Program-made: the position numbers and the translations under genes
The notes under the pieces: model-generated
Seen by the model: only the letters and a program-made list of their open reading frames with translations
The model's database searches: none
What the model was told of the DNA's origin: nothing
Source of the DNA: a bacterium
GTDB taxonomy: Bacteria > Armatimonadota > Fimbriimonadia > Fimbriimonadales > Fimbriimonadaceae
Assembly: GCA_027483535.1 (NCBI GenBank)
Contig: JAIXUN010000002.1
Location: 186,001-250,000, forward strand
DNA length: 64,000 nucleotides
Direction of reading: 5' to 3'
Shown: positions 16,773-25,071 of the stretch, piece by piece
Layout: each line of letters starts with the position of its first letter
Position numbering within the stretch: the stretch's first letter is position 1

Positions 16773-17804
16773 ATGAACCCAACTAGAGAAAAGGTTTCGA
16801 ACTCGGTGCGTTCCTCCCAACTCTCTTGGGCTTTTTTGCCGCTGGCGCTGCTCGCGTTACTCGTTCATATCGGCATCGGCAGCTTTGAATGGTACGCACC
16901 TTGGGACGTGCTCGGCGAAATCCTTCGCGGACCCCGAGACGACACCGTCATCAACCGTATTGTTTGGAACCTTCGACTAACGCGAGGGCTAGAAGCGGGT
17001 TTGGTGGGAGCCCTCCTTGGTGGTGTTGGGGTGACTTTTCAGGCGTACTTCCGAAACCCACTCGCTGAGCCGTACATCGTTGGCACCAGTAGCGGGGCCG
17101 CTGTTGGCAGTGCGATCATCATGGTTTCCGGGCTAGGTTCGGGAATCCTGGGCGTCCTCGCGATGCCGATCGCTGCCTTCATCGGAGGGTTAGGAACGCT
17201 GCTTTTGGTCCTTGCCCTGAGTCGAAAAAGAGGGGTGACCGATTCGCAGCGATTGCTTCTGGCGGGGGTTGTGCTTTCCACTCTCTTGTACAGCGTGTTG
17301 TCGCTCATCCTGCTTGCTTCGGGGGAATCGACAACCAGGGTTCTTCAATTCTTACTCGGACACTTCGGGAACGCCCGTTGGGAAAACGTGGTCCTGCTCG
17401 CACCGACCCTCGTTCTCGGCTACATAGGATTGTTCCGACTCTCGAAGTCGCTCAACGCAACGATGGTCAGTTCGGAGACTGCAATCACGTTGGGTGTGGA
17501 TCCTAGCCGATTGCGTTGGTCGGTGTTGATCTGGGGAACCATCCTGACGTCCATTTGCGTGGGAACGGCTGGCGTGATCGGGTTTGTTGGTTTGGTCGCA
17601 CCGCATATTGCCCGGCGAATTGTTGGTCCAGACCTTCGACGGTCGCTCAGCGCATCTATCGCGATCGGCATGATCCTGATTCTCCTTGCCGATGCCCTTG
17701 CTCAGCGCGGGGTTCGGGGAATCGAATTGCCCGTTGGCGTGGTCACCGCCATTTTCGGTGCGCCGACGTTGCTTTATCTTCTTCGCCGAGAGGTTACGGC
17801 CTAG
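16773..17804 (+). CDS. FecCD/BtuC-type ABC transporter permease (orphan)
   Basis: A 343-residue polytopic membrane protein with about ten transmembrane segments. FecCD signatures are clear: RLTRGLEAGLVGALLGGVG near residue 70, AYFRNPLAEPYIVGTSSGA, and VGFVGLVAPHIARRIVGPDLR, the cytoplasmic loop that contacts the ATPase. These permeases import iron-siderophores, haem or cobalamin. Neither the ATP-binding subunit nor the substrate-binding protein is adjacent, which is unusual; ribH follows after 50 bp. The orphan may pair with subunits elsewhere. Confidence 0.92.
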   Translation: MNPTREKVSNSVRSSQLSWAFLPLALLALLVHIGIGSFEWYAPWDVLGEILRGPRDDTVINRIVWNLRLTRGLEAGLVGALLGGVGVTFQAYFRNPLAEPYIVGTSSGAAVGSAIIMVSGLGSGILGVLAMPIAAFIGGLGTLLLVLALSRKRGVTDSQRLLLAGVVLSTLLYSVLSLILLASGESTTRVLQFLLGHFGNARWENVVLLAPTLVLGYIGLFRLSKSLNATMVSSETAITLGVDPSRLRWSVLIWGTILTSICVGTAGVIGFVGLVAPHIARRIVGPDLRRSLSASIAIGMILILLADALAQRGVRGIELPVGVVTAIFGAPTLLYLLRREVTA

Positions 17805-17854
17805 AATCGCCTTCTTAGGAAACGGGCGAAATCCGCCATACTTAGAACATAGCC

Positions 17855-18316
17855 ATGGCAGAAATTCGAGGCGATATGAATCTGAGCGGTGCAAGAGTTG
17901 CCGTGGTCGTGAGTCGATGGAACGAGTTGGTCACCAAAGAACTCCTTGCGGGTGCGTTGGATGAACTGACCCGACACGGAGCCGGGGAGATCGAAATTGT
18001 TCACGTTCCGGGTACCTGGGAGATTCCGGTCGCCGTGAAAGCTCTTATCGCCAAGCATTCTGATCTTGAGGCGGTGGTTGCCCTCGGCTGCATCTTGCAA
18101 GGACAAACTCCGCACGCCAAGCTACTGGGTGGAGATGTAGGAGGCGCGCTGATGGGGCTGCAAGTCGAAGCCGCTCTGCCGATCACCTGGGGAATTCTCA
18201 CGCCGGACACGCAAGATCAGGCTCTGGATCGCGCCGGGTTGAAATTTGGCAATAAGGGGCGAGAAGCCGCTTTGGCGGCGATTGAAATGGTCGGTGTCCT
18301 TCGCAAAATCGGCTAG
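17855..18316 (+). CDS. ribH: 6,7-dimethyl-8-ribityllumazine synthase
   Basis: RibH makes the lumazine precursor of riboflavin from a pyrimidinedione and dihydroxybutanone phosphate, usually as an icosahedral shell. The 153-residue product has the expected order: VVVSRWNELVTKELLAGA at the N-terminus, the VPGTWEIPVAVK substrate loop, and GCILQGQTPHAKLL with the catalytic histidine. In that motif HAKLL replaces the more common HF(D/E)xV, a mild deviation. No other rib genes are nearby. It lies between the permease and the TauE-type exporter with short gaps, so co-transcription is possible but not functionally obvious. Confidence 0.94.
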   Translation: MAEIRGDMNLSGARVAVVVSRWNELVTKELLAGALDELTRHGAGEIEIVHVPGTWEIPVAVKALIAKHSDLEAVVALGCILQGQTPHAKLLGGDVGGALMGLQVEAALPITWGILTPDTQDQALDRAGLKFGNKGREAALAAIEMVGVLRKIG

Positions 18317-18328
18317 TCTAGCCTAGGC

Positions 18329-19105
18329 ATGGTCCAGGCACTCACTCCAACCGATTACCTCGTCATGTTCGGCGCTGGGGCAATAGCCTCGGGCGTGAAC
18401 TCGGTGGCCGGAGGGGGCTCCCTGGTTTCGTATCCAACCCTTACTCTTGGGTTGCACGTTCCAGATCGGATCGCCAACGCCACTAATGCGGTCGGACTCT
18501 TTCCGGGCTCCTTCGCAGGAGGGGTTGGGTTTCTCAACCAGATCGAGCGCACCAAGCATCACCTAAAAACGCTCTGGCTCCCAACCGTCCTTGGGTCGTT
18601 CGTGGGGGCTTGGTTGTTACTTGTCACCGACAATAACACGTTCAAGGCGATCGTTCCGTTCTTGATCCTGCTCGCCTCCGTGTTGCTGGCGGTCCAGCCA
18701 AAGATCAAGAAAGCGCTCAGCGCGAAAGGTCACCATGCGGTTTTGCCGAAGTGGGCGGGAGTGCTTTTGCAGATTCCCGTTGCCATTTACGGAGGGTTCT
18801 TTGGAGCGGGGATGGGCATCATGATGCTCGCCACTTTTTCGCTCACCATGGAAGGCGACATTCACGAGCTGAACGCGGTGAAAAACTGGCTAGGGTCGCT
18901 CATCAATCTCGCCTGTTCCCTCGTATTCATCGCGAAGGGGTTGGTGCTCGTGCCGCATGCCTACCCCTTGGTGTTGGGTTCGCTGGTGGGTGGTTACGTG
19001 GCCTCGCGGGTTTCTCAGAAGGTGAACGCCGACAAACTCCGCACCGGAATCGCGATTTACGGTTTTGGAATGACCGCCTACTATCTCTGGCGAACCTTTG
19101 GCTAG
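18329..19105 (+). CDS. TSUP-family (TauE/SafE) membrane exporter
   Basis: A 258-residue protein with seven or eight transmembrane segments. The opening AGAIASGVNSVAGGGSLVSYPTL carries the GGG-S/T-rich re-entrant motif of the TauE/SafE/YfcA family, repeated in weaker form as YGGFFGAGMGIMMLA in the second half. Members move sulfite, sulfonates or other organic anions; the substrate cannot be deduced here. It begins 12 bases after ribH and ends before a strong bidirectional terminator. Confidence 0.9.
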   Translation: MVQALTPTDYLVMFGAGAIASGVNSVAGGGSLVSYPTLTLGLHVPDRIANATNAVGLFPGSFAGGVGFLNQIERTKHHLKTLWLPTVLGSFVGAWLLLVTDNNTFKAIVPFLILLASVLLAVQPKIKKALSAKGHHAVLPKWAGVLLQIPVAIYGGFFGAGMGIMMLATFSLTMEGDIHELNAVKNWLGSLINLACSLVFIAKGLVLVPHAYPLVLGSLVGGYVASRVSQKVNADKLRTGIAIYGFGMTAYYLWRTFG

Positions 19106-19115
19106 GTGAGTCACA

Positions 19116-19149
19116 AAGAAGACCCGCAGATTGCTCTGCGGGTCTTCTT
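19116..19149. terminator. Bidirectional rho-independent terminator
   Basis: A perfect 15-bp stem AAGAAGACCCGCAGA (19116-19130) pairs with its complement at 19135-19149 around a 4-nt loop; T-rich ends exist on both strands. It separates the TauE gene from the convergent pilus operon. Confidence 0.92.
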
Positions 19150-19167
19150 CGTTTCAGAAAGCGGTGC

Positions 19168-20091
19168 TTACTGAAGCGATCGGCTCTTAAGAACCATCAC
19201 GAGGTCGAGGGTTCGATCTTCGTTGTGATAGAAGATCTGAATCTGACCCGTGGTCGGGTCGACTTCGATCCGGTCCACAACCGAGTCAAGTCGAGTGGAC
19301 TTGTACTCTCGTCGAACGGGGGCACCCACCGACGGAAGCCACCAGTCGACCGATTGGACCTCGTCGGTGGACTTGAAGATGAATCCACGAACGGGGCTCT
19401 CGCCTGCATTCAAACGATCCGAAACATCCCACTCTTTGTGAGCGGTATCGGCGTAAACCGATCGCCACGCCGTGAAGGGGCTGCTGGTGGATTGCACTGC
19501 CGAGCTACCCGTAGCCGCTAAAGAAGTGCTGATGTCGAAGAAGGCGTCCTGATACTCGGGCGTGTTCAAGAACCGTCGTTGTCCACCGATATTGGCTCCC
19601 GCTGCCCAGTTGCCCGGAATCCACGGTCGACCCGTCGCGTTGAACGTGTCGGTGTGTTGCTCTCGTCGACCAAGAATGGTGACGCTTCCGTCTGCCTCTT
19701 GCCGGACATAAGACTCGGTGTTCTCCACCCAAGTGAGTCCGCCGTTGATGGCATAAGAAAGAGAGTCGGTGACCTTAAAGACGGGTGTGCCGTTGACAGT
19801 TGCTGCGGTAAAGGTTCGAACCATTCGACCCGAAACCGGACCCTGCATCTTGCTCTGAATCTCTTCGGCGTCGTCGAAAACCTCTCGGAGCATGGTGCCC
19901 GTCACGTCGTACTCCCAAACGTCTCCGGCTCGGAAGGTGCGTGTGATCGTACCGCCATCAATGCCAGGTCCCGTGGGAAGGACAACTCGGTTGTCTGGAT
20001 CGGGGAAGCCGGACGTGATGTCCGTTCCACCACCGCAACCGATGATGATTGCGGCAAACAGGCCGCCAATAAATGCGTTCTTTCGCTTCAT
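19168..20091 (-). CDS. Lipoprotein, last gene of the pilus operon
   Basis: A 307-residue lipoprotein. ATG at 20091 (MKRKNAFIGGLFAAIIIGCGGG) gives a lipobox ending at Cys, with GGAGGAGAGG in good position. The frame extends 27 codons upstream inside the previous gene, so the longer start is rejected. No known domain is recognised. The segment TFRAGDVWEYDVTGT and a late WWLPSVGAPVRREYKS resemble the lipoprotein at 48057 in layout (Gly-x-x-Trp-x-Tyr near the start, Val-Gly-x-Val before the last strands), suggesting a shared beta-rich fold. It starts 1 base after the stop of the upstream lipoprotein gene. Confidence 0.75.
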   Translation of the reverse strand: MKRKNAFIGGLFAAIIIGCGGGTDITSGFPDPDNRVVLPTGPGIDGGTITRTFRAGDVWEYDVTGTMLREVFDDAEEIQSKMQGPVSGRMVRTFTAATVNGTPVFKVTDSLSYAINGGLTWVENTESYVRQEADGSVTILGRREQHTDTFNATGRPWIPGNWAAGANIGGQRRFLNTPEYQDAFFDISTSLAATGSSAVQSTSSPFTAWRSVYADTAHKEWDVSDRLNAGESPVRGFIFKSTDEVQSVDWWLPSVGAPVRREYKSTRLDSVVDRIEVDPTTGQIQIFYHNEDRTLDLVMVLKSRSLQ

Positions 20092-20092
20092 C

Positions 20093-20527
20093 TTAAGCCT
20101 CTCCTCCGGTGTCTCCACCAGATCCAGATCCGCCGCCTTGTGAGCAGTCGAAGAATCCGGCGTACTCAACACCCATCATCACGTAGCTGAACGAACCGAC
20201 CAGTCGACCGTTGGTGAGCTGCACGTTGCCGCCCATCACCATGTTTCCACCCGCCGCGAAACTCGCCACGGCGTTGAGCTTTCCGTTCTTCTGGATGAAT
20301 CCGGAGATCGAACCACTGCCGGAAGATCGGGCGATGGAGCCGCTCACCGAGCCATCCATAAGAACGACCAGGCTGATGGTTCCGCTGTCTCGACCGGCAC
20401 CGCTCGACCAAGTTCCGCCCCAGTTGCCCTGGTACAGACTCGGCAGGTTGGCGGTATCACCCGCTCCACCGCAACCCGAGAGCGCGATGAGGCTGAAAAG
20501 GGACCCGACTACGAGGGCTCGTTTCAT
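20093..20527 (-). CDS. Small lipoprotein of the pilus operon
   Basis: A 144-residue lipoprotein with lipobox LIALSGC at the N-terminus. The body is rich in Gly, Ser and short beta strands (GNWGGTWSSG, DGSVSGSIAR, QLTNGRLVGSFSY), consistent with a small beta-barrel or meander. It ends in a Gly/Ser tail with one late cysteine in DCSQGGG. Its ATG overlaps the PilQ stop by 4 bases, so translation is coupled to the secretin. A role as a secretin pilotin or accessory is possible by position only; the sequence does not resemble PilW/PilF TPR pilotins. Confidence 0.72.
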   Translation of the reverse strand: MKRALVVGSLFSLIALSGCGGAGDTANLPSLYQGNWGGTWSSGAGRDSGTISLVVLMDGSVSGSIARSSGSGSISGFIQKNGKLNAVASFAAGGNMVMGGNVQLTNGRLVGSFSYVMMGVEYAGFFDCSQGGGSGSGGDTGGEA

Positions 20528-23199
20528 CGAGATCCTCCCTCGTTCTTCTTCTCGTTGTTCGGCTTCTTGGCCTTTGGATCTTTGTCGTTCTGCATATCGC
20601 TCTCCATGGGGAGAACCTTCTGGCCGGTTCGTACCGGGCCATCGATGATCTTGGTGGTCACAAAGATGACCAGTTCGCTTCGATAGCGCTCAACGTCGGT
20701 TCTTCGGAAGAACTGACCGAGAAGCGGCAGGTCCTTCAAGATCGGCACACCGGAAAGGTTCTTTCGATCTTGTTGAGTGATGAGACCAGAGATGGCGATC
20801 GTCTCACCGGAACCGATGGTGACGGTTTGTTGAGCCATTCGCTCGCTGGTTTGTGGCAATCGACCGCCCAACTGCGGCACTGTTTCGAATCCTCGAAGGA
20901 AGCTCACCGAAGGACGCATGTCCATGGTGACGCTGTCCGTTCCAATTCTCGGGAAGAGCGAGAGTCGAACGCCGACTCGAACCGTGCCCGTGGTGACGCT
21001 AGGACCGTTCTGTCCGTTGATGATCGACTCGATGTACCGAATCGCGTCTCCAATGAACAGCTCCGATTCTCGACCGTCCATCGCCAGGAGGTTAGGCTTG
21101 GCAATGAGGTTGTTCTTGTTGGCAATCGAATCGAGCGATGCTGTCACATCGCCAGAAAGCGATCGTCCTTCAATACCGATTCCAACCGTGTTGTTCGGGT
21201 TCGTTTGCGAGTTGTTTAGTCGCAAGAACTTCACCGCACCACCCGTCAGGAGGTTCCAATCCAAACCGAGTCGGAGGAAGTCTTCCTTGCTCAGTTCCAT
21301 GACGCGAAGTTCAACCGCCACTTGCCTTGGGGCAACGTCGACAACCTTTAGGTACTCCTGAGCCCGTCGAATTTGGTCTGCCGTGCCTCGAAGCACAAGC
21401 TTCATCGGTACGCCGACCGTCTCGAAGTCGCTATACGGCAGGATGATGCCTTGGTCGTCAGACTTGGACGTCTTTGGCGCGAGCTGTTGAGCCATGCCGC
21501 CTTGTCCTTGCTGACCACCCATCATGCCACCTTGGGCTTGGTTGGCTCCGCCTTGAAGTCCGGTACCCGGACCTTGAGGCGCCGGAGCATCGGTTCCCCG
21601 TTGCTCGGCTTGCATTCGCGTCATTTCCGGCATGTAAAGCCGGGGATTTCCAGCGGATGCGGGCGGGATGGTGACCGAGATTCCAGGAATGCTCGAAACG
21701 AGCACTTCTCGAACCGCTCGGGGATCGACGAATTGAAGGTCGACCATTTTGAACTCGCTTTCCAGCGCGGCATCGTGAGCATCGAGTTGTTCAAGCGATA
21801 GCATCACTTGACCGACTTCGTCCTCTCTACCCTTGAGCACGATGGTTTGCTTGCTCAGGCTCTGAGCAGGCGTCGCGAACATTTCGACCGTGCCGACGGT
21901 GGTCTTGCCCTGTCCGGCAAGGGCCTGCACTAGGTCGGCTGCGCGACCGCCTTTCACCACGTACGTCTTGGAGACGGGAACCGTGGTGGTTGGAATCTTG
22001 ATGCCGAGAGCGCCGCAGATCTGGCGGTCCAGTTTCTTGACCAGACCTTCCAACTCGTCGATTCGCTTTTGCGATCCGATGAGCACCACGTAGGTGTCCT
22101 TAGCGTTCTCCGAACTGGTGACCGCAAGCATCGTTCCATCGTTCTTAGCGTCGTCGCCCGTTTTTGCATCGCCGCCAACGGCTTGCTTTTGGGAAACGCT
22201 CACTCGATCCGATGGAAGCACCACTTCAAACCGATCGGCTGCGTCTTGCAGGACCGTCTTAAGGATGGTTGCCTTAATTTGGTTGCCCTCGCCGGAGTAG
22301 ATCGGAACAACTCGAGTCTCGCTCGGCTCGTCGGCGGTGGAACCGCCTACTTGCTTGAAGGTCTCGAGGAAGTCTTCCTTGGTGGTGACTATGTAAGTTC
22401 GACCCACTTCGCCGAACTTCAAGCCTGCCATCGATGTAATGAGGTTGAGCGCCTGCCGAACAGATACGTTATCTAGTGCGACTGAGAGCTTGCCTTGAAC
22501 CTTCGGCGAGGTAACGATGTTGACCCGCGTCTGAAGCGCCAGTGCTTTAAGGATCTGCACGACTTCGGTGTTTACGAAGTCAAGGCTCACCTTAGGTCCG
22601 GCGAACTCTTGCGGAACAACCGCGTTGAGACCAGCAGTGTTCGAAGCCGTCGTTCCGTAAAAGGCAGGGGATACAGGACCGGGTTTCGGAGGGAGTTGAC
22701 CCACCACCGCTTCTGCTTGAACCTCAAAACCGTCGCTGGTGCGAATGGTCTTGGTTTGGAACGGATTGCTCGGCTTTAGTCCTTGAACGGCACCCGTGAA
22801 GGTGGCTTCGTCCATAGTGCCGAACGAGACCGTCCAGCCCATTGGGCTTTGCTCCAGTTGAGGTTGAGCGGGCTCGCTGAACTCGAACTTTAGAATAGTT
22901 CGGTTGCGACCGGCTTTCCCTTCGCCTGGTGCGGTCGATAGATACTTCAGACCAGACTTCCAAACAGGGACCTTCGAAGGAAGGTTCTCTGAGGAGGCCT
23001 GAAACTCAAGAATCAATTGTCGACCATCCGCCGAAAGGGTGGCTTTAGGCTTTTTGAGGTTATCGCCTTTCACGACGACCTCAAGCACCGGGCCTACCTT
23101 ATCGACGGTGATCTCCGTCAACTTAGCATCCGCTAATACCATTCCCGGCATTACGGCTGCGAGAGCCATTAGGCCCCATCTCGATCGATCGTTACTCAC
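20524..23199 (-). CDS. pilQ: Type IV pilus secretin PilQ
   Basis: An 891-residue outer-membrane channel protein. It starts with GTG overlapping the PilP-like stop and has a signal peptide (LMALAAVMPGMVLA). Domains in order: an AMIN-type domain (about 25-125), an STN/N0 domain (VSLDFVNTEVVQILKALALQ, about 200-280), N1-type repeats with a Gln/Gly-rich linker at about 530-570, and the secretin barrel from about 640. The barrel contains VELRVMELSKEDFLRLGLDW, GETIAISGLI and GVPILKDLPLLGQFF. It forms the pore through which the pilus (or a DNA-uptake pilus) passes. No pilB, pilC, pilT or pilin gene is in the window. Confidence 0.94.
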   Translation of the reverse strand: MSNDRSRWGLMALAAVMPGMVLADAKLTEITVDKVGPVLEVVVKGDNLKKPKATLSADGRQLILEFQASSENLPSKVPVWKSGLKYLSTAPGEGKAGRNRTILKFEFSEPAQPQLEQSPMGWTVSFGTMDEATFTGAVQGLKPSNPFQTKTIRTSDGFEVQAEAVVGQLPPKPGPVSPAFYGTTASNTAGLNAVVPQEFAGPKVSLDFVNTEVVQILKALALQTRVNIVTSPKVQGKLSVALDNVSVRQALNLITSMAGLKFGEVGRTYIVTTKEDFLETFKQVGGSTADEPSETRVVPIYSGEGNQIKATILKTVLQDAADRFEVVLPSDRVSVSQKQAVGGDAKTGDDAKNDGTMLAVTSSENAKDTYVVLIGSQKRIDELEGLVKKLDRQICGALGIKIPTTTVPVSKTYVVKGGRAADLVQALAGQGKTTVGTVEMFATPAQSLSKQTIVLKGREDEVGQVMLSLEQLDAHDAALESEFKMVDLQFVDPRAVREVLVSSIPGISVTIPPASAGNPRLYMPEMTRMQAEQRGTDAPAPQGPGTGLQGGANQAQGGMMGGQQGQGGMAQQLAPKTSKSDDQGIILPYSDFETVGVPMKLVLRGTADQIRRAQEYLKVVDVAPRQVAVELRVMELSKEDFLRLGLDWNLLTGGAVKFLRLNNSQTNPNNTVGIGIEGRSLSGDVTASLDSIANKNNLIAKPNLLAMDGRESELFIGDAIRYIESIINGQNGPSVTTGTVRVGVRLSLFPRIGTDSVTMDMRPSVSFLRGFETVPQLGGRLPQTSERMAQQTVTIGSGETIAISGLITQQDRKNLSGVPILKDLPLLGQFFRRTDVERYRSELVIFVTTKIIDGPVRTGQKVLPMESDMQNDKDPKAKKPNNEKKNEGGSR

Positions 23200-23810
23200 T
23201 CGTTTCCTCCAACTGGTAGTTCGATTGTCTTGTTATGAAATTGAACGGTCACTTTGCCCTTCTTCACTGAGATCACTTTCGCGTCTCCATCGATTGGGGC
23301 ACCTGCTTTGACTAAGATTTGGTTGCCTTGGGCATCCTTGAAAACCGCCGCCGATTGTGCGCCGACAATCACGCCGGAAACCGTGTATCCGAACTTAGGT
23401 TCTTCCACCGGCATGGGCGGAACACCACCGTCTCGCGGGCTTCCAAACTCTCCCGAGGGCGAACCCAAGGGCGGAAGATTGACGTGCCCTGGAAGTCGCG
23501 GCGGACGATAACCTCCGCCACTGGGCTTCGGTGGCTCCGGAACCGGATCTGGCTTCTTTTCAGAAAACTTCGCGGGCTGGAAGGGATCTCTCTGAGAAAG
23601 CGCTTTTGAAACCGTTGGGTTCAAAATCACTAACTTCTCCTTCTCGGCTTCCGCCTTCTTGGCTTCCTTCTCCGATTCCGTGGGTGCAGGTTCGGGCGTT
23701 GGTTCAGGCGCTGATCCGGCCGTGAATTGGAAAACTCCAACTCCCAGCATGACCACGACCAAAAGGCCGATGATCATTACTTGCTGCTTCTCTTTGGGGG
23801 CCTTGCTCAT
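23196..23810 (-). CDS. PilP-like inner-membrane pilus assembly protein
   Basis: A 204-residue protein with one N-terminal membrane helix (VMIIGLLVVVMLGVGVFQF), a Pro/Glu/Lys-rich linker with many PEP repeats (about 35-120) and a small C-terminal beta domain (FGYTVSGVIVGAQSAAVFKD) ending in short strands. Position between pilO and pilQ and the C-terminal HR-type domain (GVIVG...AVF...) match PilP, which bridges PilNO to the secretin. Classical PilP is a lipoprotein; this one has a membrane anchor instead. It overlaps both neighbours by 4 bases. Confidence 0.8.
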   Translation of the reverse strand: MSKAPKEKQQVMIIGLLVVVMLGVGVFQFTAGSAPEPTPEPAPTESEKEAKKAEAEKEKLVILNPTVSKALSQRDPFQPAKFSEKKPDPVPEPPKPSGGGYRPPRLPGHVNLPPLGSPSGEFGSPRDGGVPPMPVEEPKFGYTVSGVIVGAQSAAVFKDAQGNQILVKAGAPIDGDAKVISVKKGKVTVQFHNKTIELPVGGNE

Positions 23811-24463
23811 GCTCCTGCTCCTGCTCCTGTTTCACCCGTCGTTTTGGGGTCTCCCGCTTCTTGAGAAAGGGCCGTTTTCGGCGGCTCTTCCTTGAAGGCG
23901 TAAGCTTTAAACTCGATCTCCACGTCCAGGTTCGGCGATGCGATCGGCTTGAGCGGATCCACCTTTGGCGAGAGGTTCAGCATCTTCACCGCAACGATCT
24001 TCGGGAAGCGGTTCATTGCCTGCAGGAAGCGCATGACATTGCCGAAGGAACCTCGACCTTTGACGGTGATGATGTGTTCCTCGTAAGCCTTGGGTCGCTT
24101 GGAACCACCCTTATCGCCTGTTGGGGCGACCACGGGTTGCGGACGAACGCCCATGACCGAGATGCCTTCCTTAATGCCAACCGTCTCAAGCTCTTTGGCC
24201 ATGGTTGGAATGTAGGCATTGGCGGGTACGCCGCGCTCAAGGTGTCGGAGTTCCGACTGAAGCGTTGCGAGGGTCTCTTCGATCCCGGCAAGTTCCGTTT
24301 CAAGCTCCTTTGGGTTGCGCACTTCGGCCTGCAGGGTCCGAATTTGAGCACTCTTCTCCTCGATGCCTTGGTAGGTCATGTAGATCAGACCGGCACCGGC
24401 TAGTAACACGAGCACCGAGAATGCATACATGGATTTCGGCGTCAGATTCATCTTTCGCTTCAT
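23807..24463 (-). CDS. pilO: Type IV pilus inner-membrane alignment protein PilO
   Basis: A 218-residue bitopic protein. A short cytoplasmic start and membrane helix (MYAFSVLVLLAGAGLIYMTYQG) are followed by a coiled coil (about 35-75) and a ferredoxin-like domain. The segment IITVKGRGSFGNVMRFLQAMNRFPKIVAV is a strong PilO signature. The Ala/Pro-rich tail is longer than usual. With PilN it forms the periplasmic alignment complex of the pilus. Four-base overlaps with pilN and the pilP-like gene indicate translational coupling. Confidence 0.9.
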   Translation of the reverse strand: MKRKMNLTPKSMYAFSVLVLLAGAGLIYMTYQGIEEKSAQIRTLQAEVRNPKELETELAGIEETLATLQSELRHLERGVPANAYIPTMAKELETVGIKEGISVMGVRPQPVVAPTGDKGGSKRPKAYEEHIITVKGRGSFGNVMRFLQAMNRFPKIVAVKMLNLSPKVDPLKPIASPNLDVEIEFKAYAFKEEPPKTALSQEAGDPKTTGETGAGAGA

Positions 24464-25059
24464 GCCTTTGCTCCTTCACCCTCGGCGTTGCGTTTCTTCT
24501 CAGCGGTACCGACGATCTCGCCGCCCACCTCGAATTCCACGGCCGTGGTTGCTTCAAGAACTTTCTCTTGCGAATACTTCATCGACACTGCTTCCAGGTC
24601 CTTGGCATTCTGAGTTCGAAGAGTGAATTCGGCCATCTCTGCTTGCGTCTTGGCGAGACCAATGATGGAGAGTCCGATCGGTTTCTCCGGATCGCCCGCT
24701 TGTGCGCGCAGTGAAGTGAGCCACACGTTGGCGGGAGTATTGGTGGCGAGATGCTTCATGATTCGCCCCCATCGCCCCGTGAGGTCCCGAGCGTCAGTGA
24801 GAGTTTTTAGCCTTGGCTCGAGGTCGGACTTTTGCGACTGCATTTCCGCAATCTTGTCGACCATCGGTTTCTGCTTCTTAATCTCTTCGCGCAGCTCGTT
24901 TTCTTGGCCACCAATGTTGTTAGCCTGAATAAGTATCAGAGCGTAAGTGGCGGCGACAATGGCACCTGTTCCAGCAAAAACCATCTTGCTGACCCGAAGA
25001 GCCTGAGCGGCTTTCCTTTCAGCGATGATCCTCGATTCAATTAGGTTGATCAATGGCAT
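24460..25059 (-). CDS. pilN: Type IV pilus inner-membrane protein PilN
   Basis: A 199-residue bitopic protein that starts MPLINLIESRIIAERKA, matching the conserved cytoplasmic INL peptide by which PilN binds PilM. A membrane helix (about 26-46), a coiled coil and a ferredoxin-like periplasmic domain (ANVWLTSLRAQ...LSIIGLAKTQAEMAEFTLRT) follow. It lies 12 bases after pilM and overlaps pilO by 4 bases. Confidence 0.92.
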   Translation of the reverse strand: MPLINLIESRIIAERKAAQALRVSKMVFAGTGAIVAATYALILIQANNIGGQENELREEIKKQKPMVDKIAEMQSQKSDLEPRLKTLTDARDLTGRWGRIMKHLATNTPANVWLTSLRAQAGDPEKPIGLSIIGLAKTQAEMAEFTLRTQNAKDLEAVSMKYSQEKVLEATTAVEFEVGGEIVGTAEKKRNAEGEGAKA

Positions 25060-25071
25060 AGGAACTCTCCG

